A stretch of DNA of 64,000 bases from Fibrella rubiginis (lineage in GTDB: Bacteria; Bacteroidota; Bacteroidia; Cytophagales; Spirosomataceae). Position 1 is the stretch's first letter. Every line of letters starts with the position of its first letter. The notes beneath the pieces were generated by a model, which was not told the DNA's origin, made no database searches, and worked only from the letters and a program-made list of their open reading frames with translations. The stretch spans positions 1 to 64,000 of the forward strand of contig NZ_JAFMYV010000006.1 of the NCBI RefSeq assembly GCF_017353185.1. Direction: 5' to 3'. A program made the translations under genes and the position numbers. Shown one piece after another: positions 52,267 through 61,242 of the stretch.

Positions 52267-54642
52267 ATGCTCACCAACACCCTCAAACTGGCTTGGCGCA
52301 ACCTGAAGGCAGGTGGCTGGTATTCAGCGCTTAACGTAGGCGGACTGGCTGTGGTGCTGGCCGTTTCGGTGCTGTTGCTCTGGTGGGTAAAAGATGAACT
52401 GACCTTCGACCGGTTCCACCCTGCCGCCGACCGGATTTACCGCGTTAACTCACGCCACGGCACTGGTGCCGACGAGCAATACTGGCGAACCGCCCCCGCC
52501 CCCATTGGCGTGGCTGCCGCAAGCGGCCGGGTGCCCGGTGTAGAAAAAGCCATCCGGACGGCAGGGCTATATGATTTCAATACTTTGCGGGTGGGTGATC
52601 AGACTTATGCCGAGAGAAACGAAGACCTGGGCTACGCTGACGAGAATTTCCTGGACGTGTTTGGAGGGTTCCGGGTACTGTATGGCAGTGCCACACAACC
52701 TTTTCCTACGCCCAACTCGGTGGTGCTGACCGAAGAGATCGCTCAGAAATATTTCGGTACCGCCAACGCCATAGGCAAGACCGTTACTGTAGTCGACAGC
52801 AACCGCGTGTTTACCGTGGGTGCCGTGTTGGCCAATATGCCCGACAACTCGTCGTACAGGCGCAAAATTATATTCCCCATGAGCCTGCGTAAGCGCCTGT
52901 TCACAGGGAATGGCCCCTGGAAACGCATGGACGATGACTGGGGTAATTTTTCATTTGCTACTTATGTTAAGGTGGCCCCCGGCGTCGATCCTGCGCGTGT
53001 GGGTAAAACGCTCGACGATATTCAGCGGGCAGCACGCGGTCAATCTGAGCCTGGCCAGTTGAGTAACTACAGGCTACAGACCCTTACCACACAGCATTTG
53101 TACGAACCCGACGGCCACGACACCGGGATGCAACAGGTGCGGATGATGGGACTTATTGCCTTGTTACTACTGAGCATTGGCTGCATCAACTATGTGAACC
53201 TGACTACCGCCCGCGCCACGCGCCGTGCCCGCGAGGTGGGCGTGCGCAAAGTTGTCGGGGCCGAATCGGGCCACCTGATGCGGCAGCTGCTGGTCGAATC
53301 GCTGCTTACATTATTGCTCTCACTGACCCTGGCGGTGGGGCTAATTCAACTATTGATTCCTTATTACCGTGAATTGACAGGCAAGACCCTGGGCTTCTCA
53401 ATCCTGGACCCGCAGGTATGGCTGTTTCTGGTTGGGGCGTTGCTCATTACGCTGTTGCTGGCAGGGGTTTATCCAGCCCTGCTCATTGCCCGGTTTGATC
53501 CTATTCGCTCGTTACGTGGGCGGGGGGCGGCGGGTGCCCACGCGGGCTTGCGGCGGGTGTTGGTTGTCACGCAGTTTGCCCTGGCAACGGCCCTCATTTT
53601 CAGCACCATAGTTATTGGCAACCAACTGGCTTTTCTGCAGAAACGTGACCTTGGTTTCAATAAAGAGCACATTTTCACGATCCAGACCAACGACAAAACA
53701 GAATCGTTCCGGAAGGTGCTGGCCAATGAAAGCAGCATTCGGCACGTAGCCACGGCTATGGTAGAGCTAACCAGCGGCATGGGCTCTACAAGCGACACCG
53801 AATGGGATGGCAAAACGCCCGGCCGGTCGTTTATGATGAATCAGATAAGCGTGAGCCACAACTTTGTCACCGACATGGGCATGAAGCTGGTGGCGGGCCG
53901 CAACTTCCGCGAAGGCAAAGCCGACTCGCTCGCTTTCATCATCAACGAAACGGCCGTCCGCGACATGGGCATTACAGACCCGGTGGGCAAGCGGTTCAAG
54001 CTCCACGACTGGGACGGTCAGATTATTGGCGTGGTCAAAGATTTTGTCTTTCAGTCGGCCCGCGAGAAGGTAACGCCTACCATCTTGTTTTTTCGGCCCG
54101 AGTGGAACGGCACTCTTTATGTGCGCACCACGGGGCAAAACACGAAGCAGGCCCTGGCCGCCGCCGAACGTCTCTGGAAGCAGAAAAACCCGCAGTACCC
54201 CTTTGAATACACCTTCCTGGACGAATCGTATGACCGTCTCTACAAGGCCGAACAACGCACGGGGCAACTGTTCCAGTTCTTCGCAGGCGTGGCTATCCTG
54301 ATCTCGTGTCTGGGTCTGTTTGGTTTGGCGGCTTATACTGCCGAGCAGCGGACAAAAGAAATTGGGGTACGTAAAGTGTTGGGAGCCAGCATTCCCAGCA
54401 TCGTGGGGTTACTGTCGAAAGACTTTCTGACATTGGTGCTGGTGGCCATTGTTATTGCCTCGCCCCTGGCCTGGTGGGCTATGAGCAAATGGCTACAGGA
54501 GTTTGCCTACAAGGTCACGATTGAGTGGTGGGTCTTTGCGCTGGCGGGTGCGCTGGCAGTAGGCATTGCCCTGCTCACGGTATCCTTCCAGAGCATCAAA
54601 GCGGCATTGACGGACCCGGTGAAGTCGTTGCGGAGTGAGTAG
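52267..54642 (+). CDS. ABC permease, MacB/FtsX type (1)
   Basis: A 791-residue permease: N-terminal helix (LAWRNLKAGGWYSALNVGGLAVVLAVSVLLLWW), MacB-type periplasmic core, then three FtsX helices; the same arrangement is repeated in the second half with a further periplasmic domain, giving two FtsX modules in one chain (ATRRAREVGVRKVVGAESG and QRTKEIGVRKVLGAS). This long form is the usual Bacteroidota type. The frame opens at 52192 in the polypyrimidine tract, but the ATG at 52267 (MLTNTLKL) is the family start. The paralogue downstream starts MLTNYLKI. Confidence 0.93.
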   Translation: MLTNTLKLAWRNLKAGGWYSALNVGGLAVVLAVSVLLLWWVKDELTFDRFHPAADRIYRVNSRHGTGADEQYWRTAPAPIGVAAASGRVPGVEKAIRTAGLYDFNTLRVGDQTYAERNEDLGYADENFLDVFGGFRVLYGSATQPFPTPNSVVLTEEIAQKYFGTANAIGKTVTVVDSNRVFTVGAVLANMPDNSSYRRKIIFPMSLRKRLFTGNGPWKRMDDDWGNFSFATYVKVAPGVDPARVGKTLDDIQRAARGQSEPGQLSNYRLQTLTTQHLYEPDGHDTGMQQVRMMGLIALLLLSIGCINYVNLTTARATRRAREVGVRKVVGAESGHLMRQLLVESLLTLLLSLTLAVGLIQLLIPYYRELTGKTLGFSILDPQVWLFLVGALLITLLLAGVYPALLIARFDPIRSLRGRGAAGAHAGLRRVLVVTQFALATALIFSTIVIGNQLAFLQKRDLGFNKEHIFTIQTNDKTESFRKVLANESSIRHVATAMVELTSGMGSTSDTEWDGKTPGRSFMMNQISVSHNFVTDMGMKLVAGRNFREGKADSLAFIINETAVRDMGITDPVGKRFKLHDWDGQIIGVVKDFVFQSAREKVTPTILFFRPEWNGTLYVRTTGQNTKQALAAAERLWKQKNPQYPFEYTFLDESYDRLYKAEQRTGQLFQFFAGVAILISCLGLFGLAAYTAEQRTKEIGVRKVLGASIPSIVGLLSKDFLTLVLVAIVIASPLAWWAMSKWLQEFAYKVTIEWWVFALAGALAVGIALLTVSFQSIKAALTDPVKSLRSE

Positions 54643-54649
54643 AAGAATG

Positions 54650-54745
54650 AACAATATACAATGGCTCCGCGCCTGCTTTTGGTTATTGCAAAATGCTAAT
54701 AATCAGCGCATTGGACGTTGTACATTATTCACTGTACATTAAAAC
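54650..54745. repeat. Degenerate inverted repeat between the two permeases
   Basis: Left words GAACAAT-ATACAAT and a right half that reads on the other strand as AATGTAC-AGTGAAT, AATGTAC, AACGTCC. The word family is the same as in the 3935-4018 element (GTACAAT-GAACAGT). Pairing is partial. It ends 10 bp before the second permease start. Confidence 0.5.
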
Positions 54746-54754
54746 TTTCCCTCC

Positions 54755-57142
54755 ATGCTCACGAACTACCTCAAAATCGCCCTGCGCCAATTGTGGCGGA
54801 ATCGGTTGCTGACGACCATCAATGTGCTGGGACTGGCCGTGGGGCTGGCCTGTGTGGTGGTCCTGATTCTGTTTGCCCAGAAGGGACTATCCTGGGATTC
54901 GTTCCACCCCAATATTAACCGGATTTATGCCGTGCAAACGCAGGACAATAACGGGGGGGAAACCTACAACCAAACGGTCTACCCCCTGCTCGACCAGATG
55001 CTACGCGACTACCCGGAAATCGAGGCGGGAACGCACGTACAAAACTGGAACCGTCCCTGGATCAGCTACGGCGGCAAGGACGTGCAGGAAGCCACCGACT
55101 ATGTCGATTCGACGTTTTTCCGGGTTTTTCAGTTGCCACTCAAATACGGTAATGCCGCTACGGCTTTGCAAAACCGGTACTCGGTGGTGCTGAGCACAAA
55201 AACGGCGCAGAAGCTCTTCGGCGAGGGTAACCCGGTGGGTAAGCGCGTCACGCTTGATGATACCCTGCAATACACCGTTACGGGGGTGCTGGCCCCAATT
55301 CCGGGTAATTCATCGCTGCAATTTGAGGTGATGCTGCCCGCCGCTAACCTACTGGCAGATGCCGGTTTTCGTGAAAACGCCAACTGGTACAACACGTTCG
55401 CTACCATTTTTTTGCTATTGAAGCCCGATGCGGACAAAACCCGGCTGGAGGCCAAATTTCCACAGTTGGTGAAAGCTCATTTTGCCGCCGAAGCCCAAAA
55501 CCGCACCATCCACCTGGGGCTGTTTAAAGACTTCATCCACACCGAAAACCCCACGTTTAAGAACCTCATCGCCGGAGCTATTGCCATCGCCGTTTTCCTG
55601 CTGCTGATCCTGAGCATCAACCTCATCAACCTCAACACAGCCTCGGCGCTACCCCGCGCCAAAGAAGTAGCCATGCGGCAGGTGGTGGGCGCCACCAAAC
55701 AACTGGTGCTGAGGCAATTCTGGATCGAATCGGGGGTTGTTGTGGGGCTTGCCCTGATCCTGTCGGTGCCGTTTGCGCTGTATTACCTCATCCCCCGGTT
55801 CAACGCCCTTCGCGACGGCAACATGCAGCTGGCGCTAGGCTGGGCCGCCGACTACCCCACCATTCTGACCGTGCTGGGCATTGCCCTGACCGTGGCGGTA
55901 GTGGCAGGTACCTACCCGGCGCTGTACCTAATGAGCCTAAAAACCACCGACGCCGTAAAGGGTAAGCTATCGGCCAGTCCGAAGCAGGGGCGGCTGCGGC
56001 AGAACGCGCTGATTGTGTTGCAGTTCACGCTCGCGGTGCTGCTTATACTGGGCACCATCGGCATGCGCGAACAGCTCCAGTACATGAAACGCGCCGACCT
56101 CGGCTATGACCAGTCGAACGTGTTGGTGTTTAAAACCGACCTGGCCTACCGAAACCCAAAAGGGGCTCAGACGCAGGGAAAAGCCATTTTCAACGCACTT
56201 CGGCAGAACCCCAACGTGGTGTCGTTCACTAGTTCGGAGCTGACGCCGGTGTACTATTGGAACAATTTTAACCAGTACTACCCCGACGGCGACGAATCCC
56301 GCAAAATTCGCGTGCGGCATGTGTCGGGGGCGGTCAACTACACCGAAACATTCAGAATCCCGATGCTGGAAGGCCGGAATTTCGCCGATGCCACCACCGC
56401 CGACTCGGCCAACCACGCGGTAGTGGTCAACGAATCGCTGATGAAAGCGCTAGGTTGGACAACGGCCGTGGGCAAGAAACTCCGGCAGCAAAGCGATCAG
56501 ACAGTTTATACTATCATCGGCGTTACGAAAGACTACCACTACCGCGACCTGAGCGACAGGGTAGAGCCGATGTTGCAGTGGTATCCGGGCCGCGAACAAC
56601 TCAGTAGTTTTCTGTCCGTACGCCTCACCGACGAGGCCAAGGCCCCCGCCCTGATTGGGGAACTGGAGGGTCTGTTAAAGAAGATACCGGCCCGCCGTGC
56701 CCTTACCTACACCTACCTGACCGACGAGGTAGCCAGGGCCTATAAGCCCATCGACAACATCTGGCAGATGGTGAGCTTCGTTACCATCATCGCCATCCTG
56801 ATTGCCTGTGCGGGCATCTTTGGGTTGATTACGCTCGTGGCCCGGCAGCGCACCAAAGAAATTGGCGTGCGTAAAGTGCTGGGTGCCAGTGTGGCCAGTA
56901 TAACAACCCTGCTGTCGTCCGATTTTCTGAAGCTGGTAGGCCTTGCCATCCTGATTGCCGCGCCTATTGGCTGGTGGATGGGCCAGAAAATGCTTAGTTA
57001 CTTTGCTTATCATACCACGATTCAGTGGTGGTATATTGTGGTGGCGGCAGTCCTGGCTATTGGTATTGCGCTGGCCTCTGTTCTGTTTCAGGCGCTCCGC
57101 GCCGCCCTGGTTAATCCCGTCGAAAGTCTTCGCAGCGAATAA
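54755..57142 (+). CDS. ABC permease, MacB/FtsX type (2)
   Basis: A 795-residue paralogue of the preceding gene with the same layout: first helix (QLWRNRLLTTINVLGLAVGLACVVVLILF), MacB-like periplasmic domain, FtsX segment (ALPRAKEVAMRQVVGATKQLVL), second periplasmic domain, and the final FtsX module (QRTKEIGVRKVLGASVASI). The two could form a heterodimer energised by the single ATPase, or respond to different substrates. The last residues NPVESLRSE match the end of the first paralogue (DPVKSLRSE). Confidence 0.93.
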   Translation: MLTNYLKIALRQLWRNRLLTTINVLGLAVGLACVVVLILFAQKGLSWDSFHPNINRIYAVQTQDNNGGETYNQTVYPLLDQMLRDYPEIEAGTHVQNWNRPWISYGGKDVQEATDYVDSTFFRVFQLPLKYGNAATALQNRYSVVLSTKTAQKLFGEGNPVGKRVTLDDTLQYTVTGVLAPIPGNSSLQFEVMLPAANLLADAGFRENANWYNTFATIFLLLKPDADKTRLEAKFPQLVKAHFAAEAQNRTIHLGLFKDFIHTENPTFKNLIAGAIAIAVFLLLILSINLINLNTASALPRAKEVAMRQVVGATKQLVLRQFWIESGVVVGLALILSVPFALYYLIPRFNALRDGNMQLALGWAADYPTILTVLGIALTVAVVAGTYPALYLMSLKTTDAVKGKLSASPKQGRLRQNALIVLQFTLAVLLILGTIGMREQLQYMKRADLGYDQSNVLVFKTDLAYRNPKGAQTQGKAIFNALRQNPNVVSFTSSELTPVYYWNNFNQYYPDGDESRKIRVRHVSGAVNYTETFRIPMLEGRNFADATTADSANHAVVVNESLMKALGWTTAVGKKLRQQSDQTVYTIIGVTKDYHYRDLSDRVEPMLQWYPGREQLSSFLSVRLTDEAKAPALIGELEGLLKKIPARRALTYTYLTDEVARAYKPIDNIWQMVSFVTIIAILIACAGIFGLITLVARQRTKEIGVRKVLGASVASITTLLSSDFLKLVGLAILIAAPIGWWMGQKMLSYFAYHTTIQWWYIVVAAVLAIGIALASVLFQALRAALVNPVESLRSE

Positions 57143-57271
57143 ACCTATTACAAATCAGGTAGTTACAACAGTAAGGCATATTAACTACTAGCTCTATTAA
57201 GCCAGTACATTAAAAGCGTTTAATATGGGTAGAAGCGATTAAGTATATTTGGCCTCAGATCGCTCCTGTCT

Positions 57272-59611
57272 ATGGCTATTCCTAACCAATCTGCAAGCCT
57301 TGTCCATCAGTCTAATACTGCACTGTTAGCCAGTTTGCTGGATAGCTCATCGCAGGCAATGACCTACTTTGAGGCCATCTCCTCCGCAGGTGGTCTCCCC
57401 ACCGATTTTCGCCTGGTGCTGGCTAATCGGGCAGCCGTAGCCTGGCTGGATGACTCAGGAACCGTTGCCACCGGCAGTACCCTCACCACACTATATCCCT
57501 GGGCCATTGAAACGGGCTGGCTCGACGAGCTGATTCAAGTGTATGGGTCGGGCCAATCCGCTCAACGCGACGTACGCTACCCAACTACAGGCCGCTGGCT
57601 ACGGCTATCGGCCCGCCCATTAGCCAACGGTATTGCACTGGATTACACCGACATCACCGAAACGAAACGGGCCGAAGCGACGCAACGGAAAGCAACGCTG
57701 ATACAAAGTGTGCTGAACGAAACGCCCGCCGGTATGATTGCGTCTGAGGCCGTCCGCAGCGTTGATGGCCGCATCATAGACCTGCTCTTTTTGCACGTCA
57801 ATCAGCAGGTTGAGCGTTTGGTAGGGCTTTCGCCCGAACAGATCGTTGACCGGTTCAATTCCGACGTGTTTCCCGAAAGCATGACCAATGGCCTTTTCGA
57901 CCGGTATGCCGAAGTAATCGAGTCGGGGCAGTCACAGACGTTTGATTGCGAGTACCGGGCCGACGGAGTAGACGGCTGGTACCGCATCACGGCTCGTAAA
58001 CTGAACGACGGGCTGGCGGTGTCGTTTCTTGACATTACGGCCCTCAAGGAAGCTGAAGTTATCTACGCCCGCCAGACGGATCTGCTTCAAATCGTGCTGG
58101 ACAATGCACCGGCGGGTATGGTGCTTTGGGAAGCTGTGCGCGACACCACAGCCGAACGGGCAATTATTGATTTCCGCTTTCGGCTCACCAACCGCGTGAA
58201 TACCTTCCTTATCGGGCATTACGGCGAGTCATTGGTGGGCAAACGGTTGCTGGAGCAGTTTCCACGTTTTCGGGGTAGTGCACTGGTGACGGCCCTGCAC
58301 GACGTGTTCACATCGGGGAAAGGCATGGGCATGATTTTTTCCGATTACGCTGCCAAACCAGGTGGCTGGTTCGACTCACAACTAATACCCATTGGCGATG
58401 AAGTGTTGATGACCTGCCTGAACGTAACTGAGCAGCACGACAGCCAGCAGGTACAAAAAGAGCAGGCCGACCTGGTGAGCACTATCGTAACGAATTCGCC
58501 TGTAGGGTTAGCTTTGTTGCATCCTCAGCACGACGCGTCGGGCAACATCACTGCCATGGTTTACCGCTTGGTTAATCAGGCATTTGCCTCACTGAGTGGC
58601 CGTACGCCTGACCAGCTGATAGACAAACGGGTGCTGGACCTATTTCCCGGCCTGAAAGGCACAGAGCCGTATTTACGAATGCTCCATGTTGCCAAAACCG
58701 GTGAATATCAACGCTTTACAATGCCTTATTATCAGGACGGTGCAGCCGGATGGTTTGAAAACATCCTGGTTAAACGGGGCGACGATGTTTTGCTCTGCGT
58801 CACCGACGTGACTGAGCGTCATAATCAGCAGCAGCAACTCGAAACACTGAACCAGGCGCTTCAGCGGTCGAACGAAAATTTGCAGCAGTTTGCGTTCATT
58901 GCCAGCCACGACCTGCAGGAACCCCTGCGCAAAGTGCAGTCGTTTGGCGCGCTACTGCGCACCCAGTATGCTGATCAGCTGAACGAAGCCGGCACTGACT
59001 TGATTCAGCGCATGGAACTGTCGGCCCGGCGCATGTCGATGCTGATTCGGGACCTGCTCGAATTTTCGCGACTGTCTACCCGTCAGGATACTTCGAGGCC
59101 CATTTCTCTGGACAGGTTGATAGCCGATATCGCTGAAGACCTCGACCTCCTGATCCGCGAAACCGGTGGTGAGATCGTTGTTGATCCACTGCCCACGCTT
59201 TCGGGTGATCCTACCCAACTGACGCAACTATTTCAAAACCTGATTGCCAATGCCCTCAAGTTTTACCGTACTGGCTACCCCCCCGTCGTTCGGCTGAGTT
59301 ACCGGCAAGTGTCGAGTGAAGCAATTGCTTTCAATCCGTTGTTTCCCAAACTGCTCATTGGCCCTGATGCTACCGGTAAACCGCGCCTGTACCATGAAAT
59401 CAGCGTGTCGGATGATGGCATTGGCTTCGACATGAAATACACTGACCGGATCTTCGGCGTATTCCAGCGGCTGCATGGCAAAGGGCAATATTCAGGTTCA
59501 GGCATTGGTCTGGCTATTTGCCGAAAAGTGGTCGAGAACCACGGCGGGGCCATTTCCGTAATCAGCCAACCCGACCAGGGAGCCACCTTCCGGGTGTATT
59601 TACCAGTTTAG
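57272..59611 (+). CDS. Multi-PAS sensor histidine kinase
   Basis: Soluble hybrid-free kinase of 779 residues without membrane helices. Four PAS-like domains follow each other (about 25-135, 150-265, 272-385, 395-510), several with the same start (NETPAGMIASEAVR, DNAPAGMVLWEAVR, TNSPVGLALLHPQ), indicating internal duplication. The phosphoacceptor is in FAFIASHDLQEPLRKVQSF (His near 546), and the ATPase part has LFQNLIANALKFYR, VSDDGIGFDMKYTDRIFGVF and GSGIGLAICRKVVENHGG, the bacteriophytochrome-like type. No response regulator is adjacent. It converges on the PYP operon, so a signalling link is possible but unproven. Confidence 0.92.
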   Translation: MAIPNQSASLVHQSNTALLASLLDSSSQAMTYFEAISSAGGLPTDFRLVLANRAAVAWLDDSGTVATGSTLTTLYPWAIETGWLDELIQVYGSGQSAQRDVRYPTTGRWLRLSARPLANGIALDYTDITETKRAEATQRKATLIQSVLNETPAGMIASEAVRSVDGRIIDLLFLHVNQQVERLVGLSPEQIVDRFNSDVFPESMTNGLFDRYAEVIESGQSQTFDCEYRADGVDGWYRITARKLNDGLAVSFLDITALKEAEVIYARQTDLLQIVLDNAPAGMVLWEAVRDTTAERAIIDFRFRLTNRVNTFLIGHYGESLVGKRLLEQFPRFRGSALVTALHDVFTSGKGMGMIFSDYAAKPGGWFDSQLIPIGDEVLMTCLNVTEQHDSQQVQKEQADLVSTIVTNSPVGLALLHPQHDASGNITAMVYRLVNQAFASLSGRTPDQLIDKRVLDLFPGLKGTEPYLRMLHVAKTGEYQRFTMPYYQDGAAGWFENILVKRGDDVLLCVTDVTERHNQQQQLETLNQALQRSNENLQQFAFIASHDLQEPLRKVQSFGALLRTQYADQLNEAGTDLIQRMELSARRMSMLIRDLLEFSRLSTRQDTSRPISLDRLIADIAEDLDLLIRETGGEIVVDPLPTLSGDPTQLTQLFQNLIANALKFYRTGYPPVVRLSYRQVSSEAIAFNPLFPKLLIGPDATGKPRLYHEISVSDDGIGFDMKYTDRIFGVFQRLHGKGQYSGSGIGLAICRKVVENHGGAISVISQPDQGATFRVYLPV

Positions 59612-59719
59612 AAGCGAGAAATGAGAGATAAGAGACAAGAGGTAAGAGTGGCTGACGCCAGCGTATTCATGCGTCAGCCACTCTTACCTCTTATCTCTTA
59701 TTTCTTATTTCTCGCTTCT
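59610..59719. repeat. 49-bp inverted repeat between kinase and PYP operon
   Basis: Arms 59610-59658 and 59671-59719 pair at 46 of 49 positions with a 12-nt loop. The arms are purine 7-mers (GAAATGA-GAGATAA, GAGACAA, GAGGTAA) ending in GGCTGACGC / GCGTCAGCC at the loop. The last two bases of the kinase stop codon fall in the left arm. A few more pyrimidine words follow up to 59733. Confidence 0.88.
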
Positions 59720-59740
59720 CACCTCTTGCTTCCTGGCTCA

Positions 59741-60829
59741 CTAATACAAATACAAATGGCGGGGGATTTCGGGGGCGGTGAGGTGGTCGCGAATCCACTG
59801 GCGGCAGGCTTCCTGGTTGGCGGCGTTGTTGTGGCGCAGCCGCACGGCGCCGTATAGTTGCACCATGCCTGCCTCACCTTTGGCGTAGACATCACACTCA
59901 GCTACAAGTGGACAGGCTACTATTAGCTGCCTGATATGGTCAGGATAGACGTTTACGCCCGCAATGGAAACGGCCTCGTCATGGCGGCCCAGCACACGTA
60001 ACTGCCGGCCCAGGCCCTCGACCCGGTCGGGTAAGGTATAGCGTTTGTCGGTATCGGTGCGGTACAGCGTCGGCGGTTCACCATCCACCAACGTCTGGTA
60101 AGGCAGCAACGTAAAGAGGTCATCCGGTCCGTGCCGGAAAGCAATGCCTGCCGTCTCCGACGACCCGTACACTTCCGTCAGCCTAACCCCCGCGTCGAGC
60201 AGTTGCCGGGCCAGCCCCGGTGCCATAGGCGCCGTTGAGGTGACACCACTGCTCTGTTGCAACCGCGCCGCCCCCACCGACCGCAGCAGATACTCCCAGG
60301 TGAACGGCGTGCCTACCACCAGTGAACCCGCACCAGGTGCTGCCCCACCCGACTGGGCAAACGGCAGAACTGGTCGCTGCCAAAGCTGGGGCAACAAAAC
60401 GGTGAACAGAAACCCATAAATATGCTGACCAGCCACCAGGCTCACCACCCGGTTGGGCTGGGGGAGGTAGTTGGCCCAAAAACGGGCTTCGGCCAGCAGG
60501 TCGGTCAGGCGGTGCCGGATGGCGCGTGCACTACCACCCGTACCAGAGGTGCGGAACGTGATAAACCCGTCGGACTCCTGCCGGGCGCGTATGATTTTGG
60601 CTACCCAATTGTCGAGTAACGTATCGGCCAGCAGGTAGTTATCGGCGGCGGTGTCGAACAGGCCGAAAAACTCATTGAGGTGAGCGGCCAACTCCATTCG
60701 GGTGATGGAATCTACGCCCATATCGCGGTACAGATCGGCCCCGGTAGCCACCCCACCCGGTGGTTGTCCCGTTAACCCCGATAGCGTGTCGAGCACCAGG
60801 CGACGAACCGTATCGGTAGTCCAGATCAT
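59741..60829 (-). CDS. Acyl carrier protein fused to a short adenylate-forming domain
   Basis: Residues 1-80 are an acyl carrier domain with the phosphopantetheine serine at Ser41 (DMGVDSITRMEL). Residues ~85-362 are a reduced adenylate-forming (ANL) domain: the nucleotide loop FRTSGTGGSARAI (92-104, motif A3), TEVYGSSETAG (218-228, A5) and LGRHDEAVSIAGVNVYP (280-296, A8-like). The N-terminal A1-A2 region is missing, and the chain ends at TAPEIPRHLYLY, before the A10 lysine that most ANL enzymes use to form the adenylate. It is the last gene of the PYP operon, with a 4-bp ATGA overlap. Likely role: activating an aryl acid and holding it on its own carrier domain. Confidence 0.8.
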   Translation of the reverse strand: MIWTTDTVRRLVLDTLSGLTGQPPGGVATGADLYRDMGVDSITRMELAAHLNEFFGLFDTAADNYLLADTLLDNWVAKIIRARQESDGFITFRTSGTGGSARAIRHRLTDLLAEARFWANYLPQPNRVVSLVAGQHIYGFLFTVLLPQLWQRPVLPFAQSGGAAPGAGSLVVGTPFTWEYLLRSVGAARLQQSSGVTSTAPMAPGLARQLLDAGVRLTEVYGSSETAGIAFRHGPDDLFTLLPYQTLVDGEPPTLYRTDTDKRYTLPDRVEGLGRQLRVLGRHDEAVSIAGVNVYPDHIRQLIVACPLVAECDVYAKGEAGMVQLYGAVRLRHNNAANQEACRQWIRDHLTAPEIPRHLYLY

Positions 60830-61242
60830 GGTTGGGTAGTGCGTGGTGCGTTGAGTTTGCGCAAATAGGTGGTCAGGTCGTTAAAGAAAAACAGAAGATG
60901 ACCCTCGTCTATTTTCTCAATAGTGAACACAAACTGGCGGGTTTCGCCGTCGGGATGACCTATCATGGGAAGTTGTACGGGCTGTTGATCCAACAAGCGG
61001 CCAGAGAACTGATTGCGGGTGCTGATCAGCGCACGAAGTTCTGGCCAATACGCATCGAGTACGTCGAGCAGGTTCATGCCCGAAATCCCCTGTTGTATAG
61101 CCATTGGCATAATTAACTGTAGCGCATGAGGGTTTACCTGAACAATATTGCCTTCAATGTCTGTGTCGGCTACACCAATTGGTAGCTGGGCAAACAAAGG
61201 GATGAGTTGAGCCTTAAAATGGGTAGCCTGTTCAGGTGTCAT
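60826..61242 (-). CDS. Small PAS-domain protein in the PYP operon
   Basis: A 138-residue stand-alone PAS protein without output domain. Visible PAS pattern: AQLPIGVADTDIEGNIVQVNPHALQLI (N-terminal cap and first strands), a GMNLLDVLDAYWPEL helix, then FVFTIEKIDEGHLLFFFNDLT (terminal sheet). There is no cysteine in a flavin (NCRFLQ) or PYP (APC) context, so it is probably not itself a photosensor of known type. It overlaps both neighbours by four bases, which suggests fixed stoichiometry with the PYP and the carrier-ligase fusion. It could be a signalling partner or a chromophore chaperone. Confidence 0.75.
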   Translation of the reverse strand: MTPEQATHFKAQLIPLFAQLPIGVADTDIEGNIVQVNPHALQLIMPMAIQQGISGMNLLDVLDAYWPELRALISTRNQFSGRLLDQQPVQLPMIGHPDGETRQFVFTIEKIDEGHLLFFFNDLTTYLRKLNAPRTTQP

